Source: Marivivens sp. | GTDB lineage: Bacteria > Pseudomonadota > Alphaproteobacteria > Rhodobacterales > Rhodobacteraceae | Assembly (NCBI GenBank): GCA_024642185.1 | Contig: JAHEBR010000096.1 | Location: 1 to 7,541 of the forward strand | DNA length: 7,541 nt | Direction of reading: 5' to 3' | Shown: one piece after another, positions 5,686-7,541 of the stretch | Position numbering within the stretch: position 1 is the first letter of the stretch | Layout: every line of letters begins with the position of its first letter | Notes under the pieces: model-generated | Seen by the model: only the letters and a program-made list of their open reading frames with translations | Databases searched by the model: none | Told to the model about the DNA's origin: nothing | Position numbers and translations under genes: made by a program

Positions 5686-7229
5686 CTGTCTAGGATCGTG
5701 ACATTGACTGTCGCCCGAAGCGACGAGGCCAAGGCGTTGAGCCGGTTTTGCGCCACTTCGCCGAAAAGCGGCCGGGCGTGGGCGCTCAGCACCAGTTCGA
5801 GATCGCGCTTCTTGGGCCGCCAGATCAGCTCGCCCGGCGCCTCTTCCGCCCCGAGCCAGAGCATCGCGCCAAGCCGCATCGCCTTGCCCAAGACCTCGGC
5901 CTGCTGCAACTCTTCGACGGTCAAAAGCTGGAAGATCTTTTCAAACCGAGAGCCTTCGCGCTTGTTCGAGTAGCGGTGCAGAAGCGACAGGCCGAGGAAC
6001 ACGCGCTCGCGGTGCTTGAGCCCGCCAAGGTTGGCGCGCGTGGCGTTGTCGAAGGCGACCTCGTCGCGGTAGTCGGGATGCGCCCGCCATGTCACGTCAT
6101 GCAGAAGGCAGGCCGCCTTGATGATCCGCTTCTTCTGCCAGTCGGCTTTGGGGAAAAGCGGCAGGACGAAATCATAAAGGATCTTGCCAAAGCCCGGCAG
6201 GCGGGCGTCTTTCGCCTCGGCAAAGCGGCAGGCCTCGATCAGCGGATCGCGCGCGCGCAACTCGTTTGGCATCTGCTCGTAGAGCATCCCCTCGCGGATG
6301 CCGTAAGAGCTGACCGTGATATCCTTGGGCCGGAAGATTTTGACCAACTCGCGCAGAACGACGATGGCGATTGGCACAAGCGCCATACGGTCGGCAGAAA
6401 TGCCTGCGCGGTTGCGGACGACCTCGGGGTTGGTCGCCTCGATATAGCTCTGGGTCAGAGCCACGTTCTGCGACGACATCCGGTATTCGTGTAGAACGGT
6501 CAGCGGATAATCGCGCCGCTCCATGTCGATGCGGGCGATCGCGCGCCAAGAGCCGCCGACGAGAAACAGGCGCTTGCCGGTCTCGTGGTTCATCTTGGCG
6601 TGCAGGTCCGCGATCACAGCGCGGATATGGTCCTTGAGCGCCTTCTTGGTGGTGAAGTGGCTCAGGCGCAGCGGGCCCAGGGGCGAGGTTTCGCGGCGGC
6701 CGACCTTGCCGTCATCGAGGTCTGCGATTTCCATCGACGAGCCGCCGATATCGCAGACGATGCCATAGCTGCCGGGCCAGCCGAGAAGCACGCCTTGGGC
6801 CGAAAGCCGCGCCTCTTCGCGGCCGTCGATCACCCAGAGCTTGATGCCGGTCTCGCGCTCGACCTCGGCGCGGAAATCCTCGCCGTCTTCCGCCTCGCGC
6901 ACAGCGGCGGTGGCGACGGCGGTCAGGGGGCGGATGCCCATGCCCTCGGCCAAGGCGGCAAAGCGGCGGATCGCCGAGACGGCGCGCATCCGGCCCACGG
7001 GATTGAGCCGGCCCGTCTCGGCCAGCCCGGCACCGAGGCCCGCCATGACCTTTTCGTTGTAGAAATAGGCGGGGCTTCGTGCCGCGCCGTCAAAGACCAC
7101 AAGACGGACCGAGTTCGAGCCCACATCGACCACGCCAACGCGGGAAAGCGCGCGTGCCTTGGGATCGTCGAAGATCGGCCTGCCGAAGCCGCCCCAATCG
7201 GTCGTGTCGCGTGTCTCGGCTTCGGTCAT
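5682..7229 (-). CDS. ppx: Exopolyphosphatase, Ppx/GppA family
   Basis: Cytosolic hydrolase that removes terminal phosphate from polyphosphate and, in some members, from pppGpp. The 515 residues comprise an ASKHA-type N-terminal catalytic half and a C-terminal HD-like helical half, the long Ppx form rather than the short about 300-residue form. Signatures are VVDVGSNSVRLVVFD (33-47, first phosphate loop), TAVATAAVREA (103-113), IDGREEARLSAQGV (134-147, Glu138/Glu139 covering the catalytic Glu position), CDIGGSSMEI (159-168, second phosphate loop), LVGGSWRAIAR (223-233) and YGIREGML (309-316). The C-terminal half has LLHDVTWRAHPDYRDE (375-390) with one HD pair. The start at 7227-7229 follows GGGGA by 5 bases. 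The roughly 30 residues before the first phosphate loop include WGGFGRPIFDDPKARALSR, which looks like the family lead-in. It lies 48 bp downstream of ppk in the same direction, supporting exopolyphosphatase over a purely GppA role. The stop shares CTAG with the EEP gene. Confidence 0.95.
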   Translation of the reverse strand: MTEAETRDTTDWGGFGRPIFDDPKARALSRVGVVDVGSNSVRLVVFDGAARSPAYFYNEKVMAGLGAGLAETGRLNPVGRMRAVSAIRRFAALAEGMGIRPLTAVATAAVREAEDGEDFRAEVERETGIKLWVIDGREEARLSAQGVLLGWPGSYGIVCDIGGSSMEIADLDDGKVGRRETSPLGPLRLSHFTTKKALKDHIRAVIADLHAKMNHETGKRLFLVGGSWRAIARIDMERRDYPLTVLHEYRMSSQNVALTQSYIEATNPEVVRNRAGISADRMALVPIAIVVLRELVKIFRPKDITVSSYGIREGMLYEQMPNELRARDPLIEACRFAEAKDARLPGFGKILYDFVLPLFPKADWQKKRIIKAACLLHDVTWRAHPDYRDEVAFDNATRANLGGLKHRERVFLGLSLLHRYSNKREGSRFEKIFQLLTVEELQQAEVLGKAMRLGAMLWLGAEEAPGELIWRPKKRDLELVLSAHARPLFGEVAQNRLNALASSLRATVNVTILDS

Positions 7230-7277
7230 TCTGGTCCCCAGGGTCTTGCGGCAGTCTTGGCGGCAGGGCGTGGCCTG
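7230..7277 (-). other. ppk-ppx intergenic spacer with imperfect direct repeat
   Basis: This 48-bp gap holds the ppx ribosome binding site (GGGGA, minus strand, 7239 down to 7235). It also holds two imperfect direct copies on the plus strand, CTTGCGGCAG (7245-7254) and CTTGGCGGCAG (7256-7266). I see no terminator hairpin with a T-tract and no clear promoter, which fits co-transcription of ppk and ppx. Confidence 0.55.
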
Positions 7278-7541
7278 TCAATCGTCGGTATGTGTCAGTT
7301 CCGGCACGTCCTTCGCGCCCGCCGAGCCGCGCCCCGAAAGCGAGGGGTTCTCCATGAAGAAGCGGTGGCAATTGAAGGCCGGTCCGCTTTCCGGCGGCAC
7401 GGCGCGGGTAAAGCTGCCATCGGCGCCCATGGTCCAGCTTTGCGCCACATCGTGCAGGTTGGCGGCCATGATCTGGCTGACGATCTGGGCCTTGACCGTG
7501 GGGTTGGTGATCTCGACCAGCGTCTCGACGCGGCGGTTGAG
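7278..7541 (-). CDS. ppk1: Polyphosphate kinase 1, C-terminal 87 residues (partial)
   Basis: Ppk1 polymerises the gamma phosphate of ATP into polyphosphate and works at the cytosol/membrane face. Only the end of the gene is in the window. The frame is open from base 7541 inward and reads LNRRVETLVEITNPTV, then QIMAANLHDVAQSW, the well-known conserved C-terminal region of Ppk1 (relatives read 'L.RRVE.L.PI..P....I......NL.D...SW'). The Met at 7467-7469 is internal and is not a start. The catalytic histidines lie upstream, outside the window. The tail after the conserved part (about 50 residues, ending PELTHTDD) includes NCHRFFMENPSLSGRGSAG. The stop TGA is at 7278-7280. ppx follows after 48 bp in the same direction, so the two probably form an operon. 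The family call rests on a short but distinctive stretch. Confidence 0.93.
   Translation of the reverse strand, partial: LNRRVETLVEITNPTVKAQIVSQIMAANLHDVAQSWTMGADGSFTRAVPPESGPAFNCHRFFMENPSLSGRGSAGAKDVPELTHTDD

Noticed and set aside
5748..6494. A 248-residue plus-strand frame inside ppx
   Set aside because: It is antisense to conserved Ppx sequence, with no domain or clear ribosome binding site.
7467..7469. ATG on the minus strand as start of a small 63-residue gene
   Set aside because: The same frame continues to the window edge with conserved Ppk1 C-terminal sequence.

Overview
The window looks like ordinary chromosomal DNA of a GC-rich alphaproteobacterium, most likely of the Rhodobacter/Paracoccus group (Rhodobacterales). 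That placement is inferred from strong G/C third-position bias, tight gene packing, and recognisable family variants: an Mcm-type methylmalonyl-CoA mutase, a Ppx with a 'LLHD..WRAHPDYR' C-terminal segment, and a ppk-ppx pair. I see no mobile element, CRISPR array, tRNA, rRNA or phage gene.

Layout: (1) 1-1568, plus strand, the C-terminal three quarters of methylmalonyl-CoA mutase, cut by the left edge. (2) 1565-2746, minus strand, NhaA Na+/H+ antiporter, convergent with the mutase; the two stop codons share one CTAG. (3) 2747-2854, a divergent control region of 108 bp, the only sizeable intergenic gap. (4) 2855-5685, plus strand, four closely packed genes that look like one operon: a glyoxalase-like VOC protein, a phosphinothricin-type GNAT acetyltransferase, a soluble TerB + J-domain co-chaperone, and an endonuclease/exonuclease/phosphatase (EEP) family enzyme. 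(5) 5682-7229, minus strand, a Ppx/GppA exopolyphosphatase, again convergent and again sharing a CTAG stop pair with its neighbour. (6) 7278-7541, minus strand, the last 87 residues of polyphosphate kinase Ppk1, cut by the right edge and lying upstream of ppx in the same direction.

How the genes fit together: the mutase handles the propionyl-CoA/ethylmalonyl-CoA branch by converting (R)-methylmalonyl-CoA to succinyl-CoA. NhaA handles Na+ and pH homeostasis. ppk and ppx form an apparent polyphosphate synthesis/degradation unit. The middle operon has no known common pathway; its members suggest small-molecule modification or detoxification (VOC, GNAT), protein folding (J protein) and phosphodiester or phosphomonoester hydrolysis (EEP).

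I did not find a clear undescribed system. The most unusual signal is a perfect 11-bp tandem duplication at the J-protein/EEP junction. It creates a 4-codon minicistron whose start and stop overlap the neighbouring stop and start as ATGA. Others are the repeated CTAG-sharing convergent stops, a strong GC hairpin just after the mutase stop inside nhaA, and a Leu-to-Gln change in the mutase B12-binding SxL motif.
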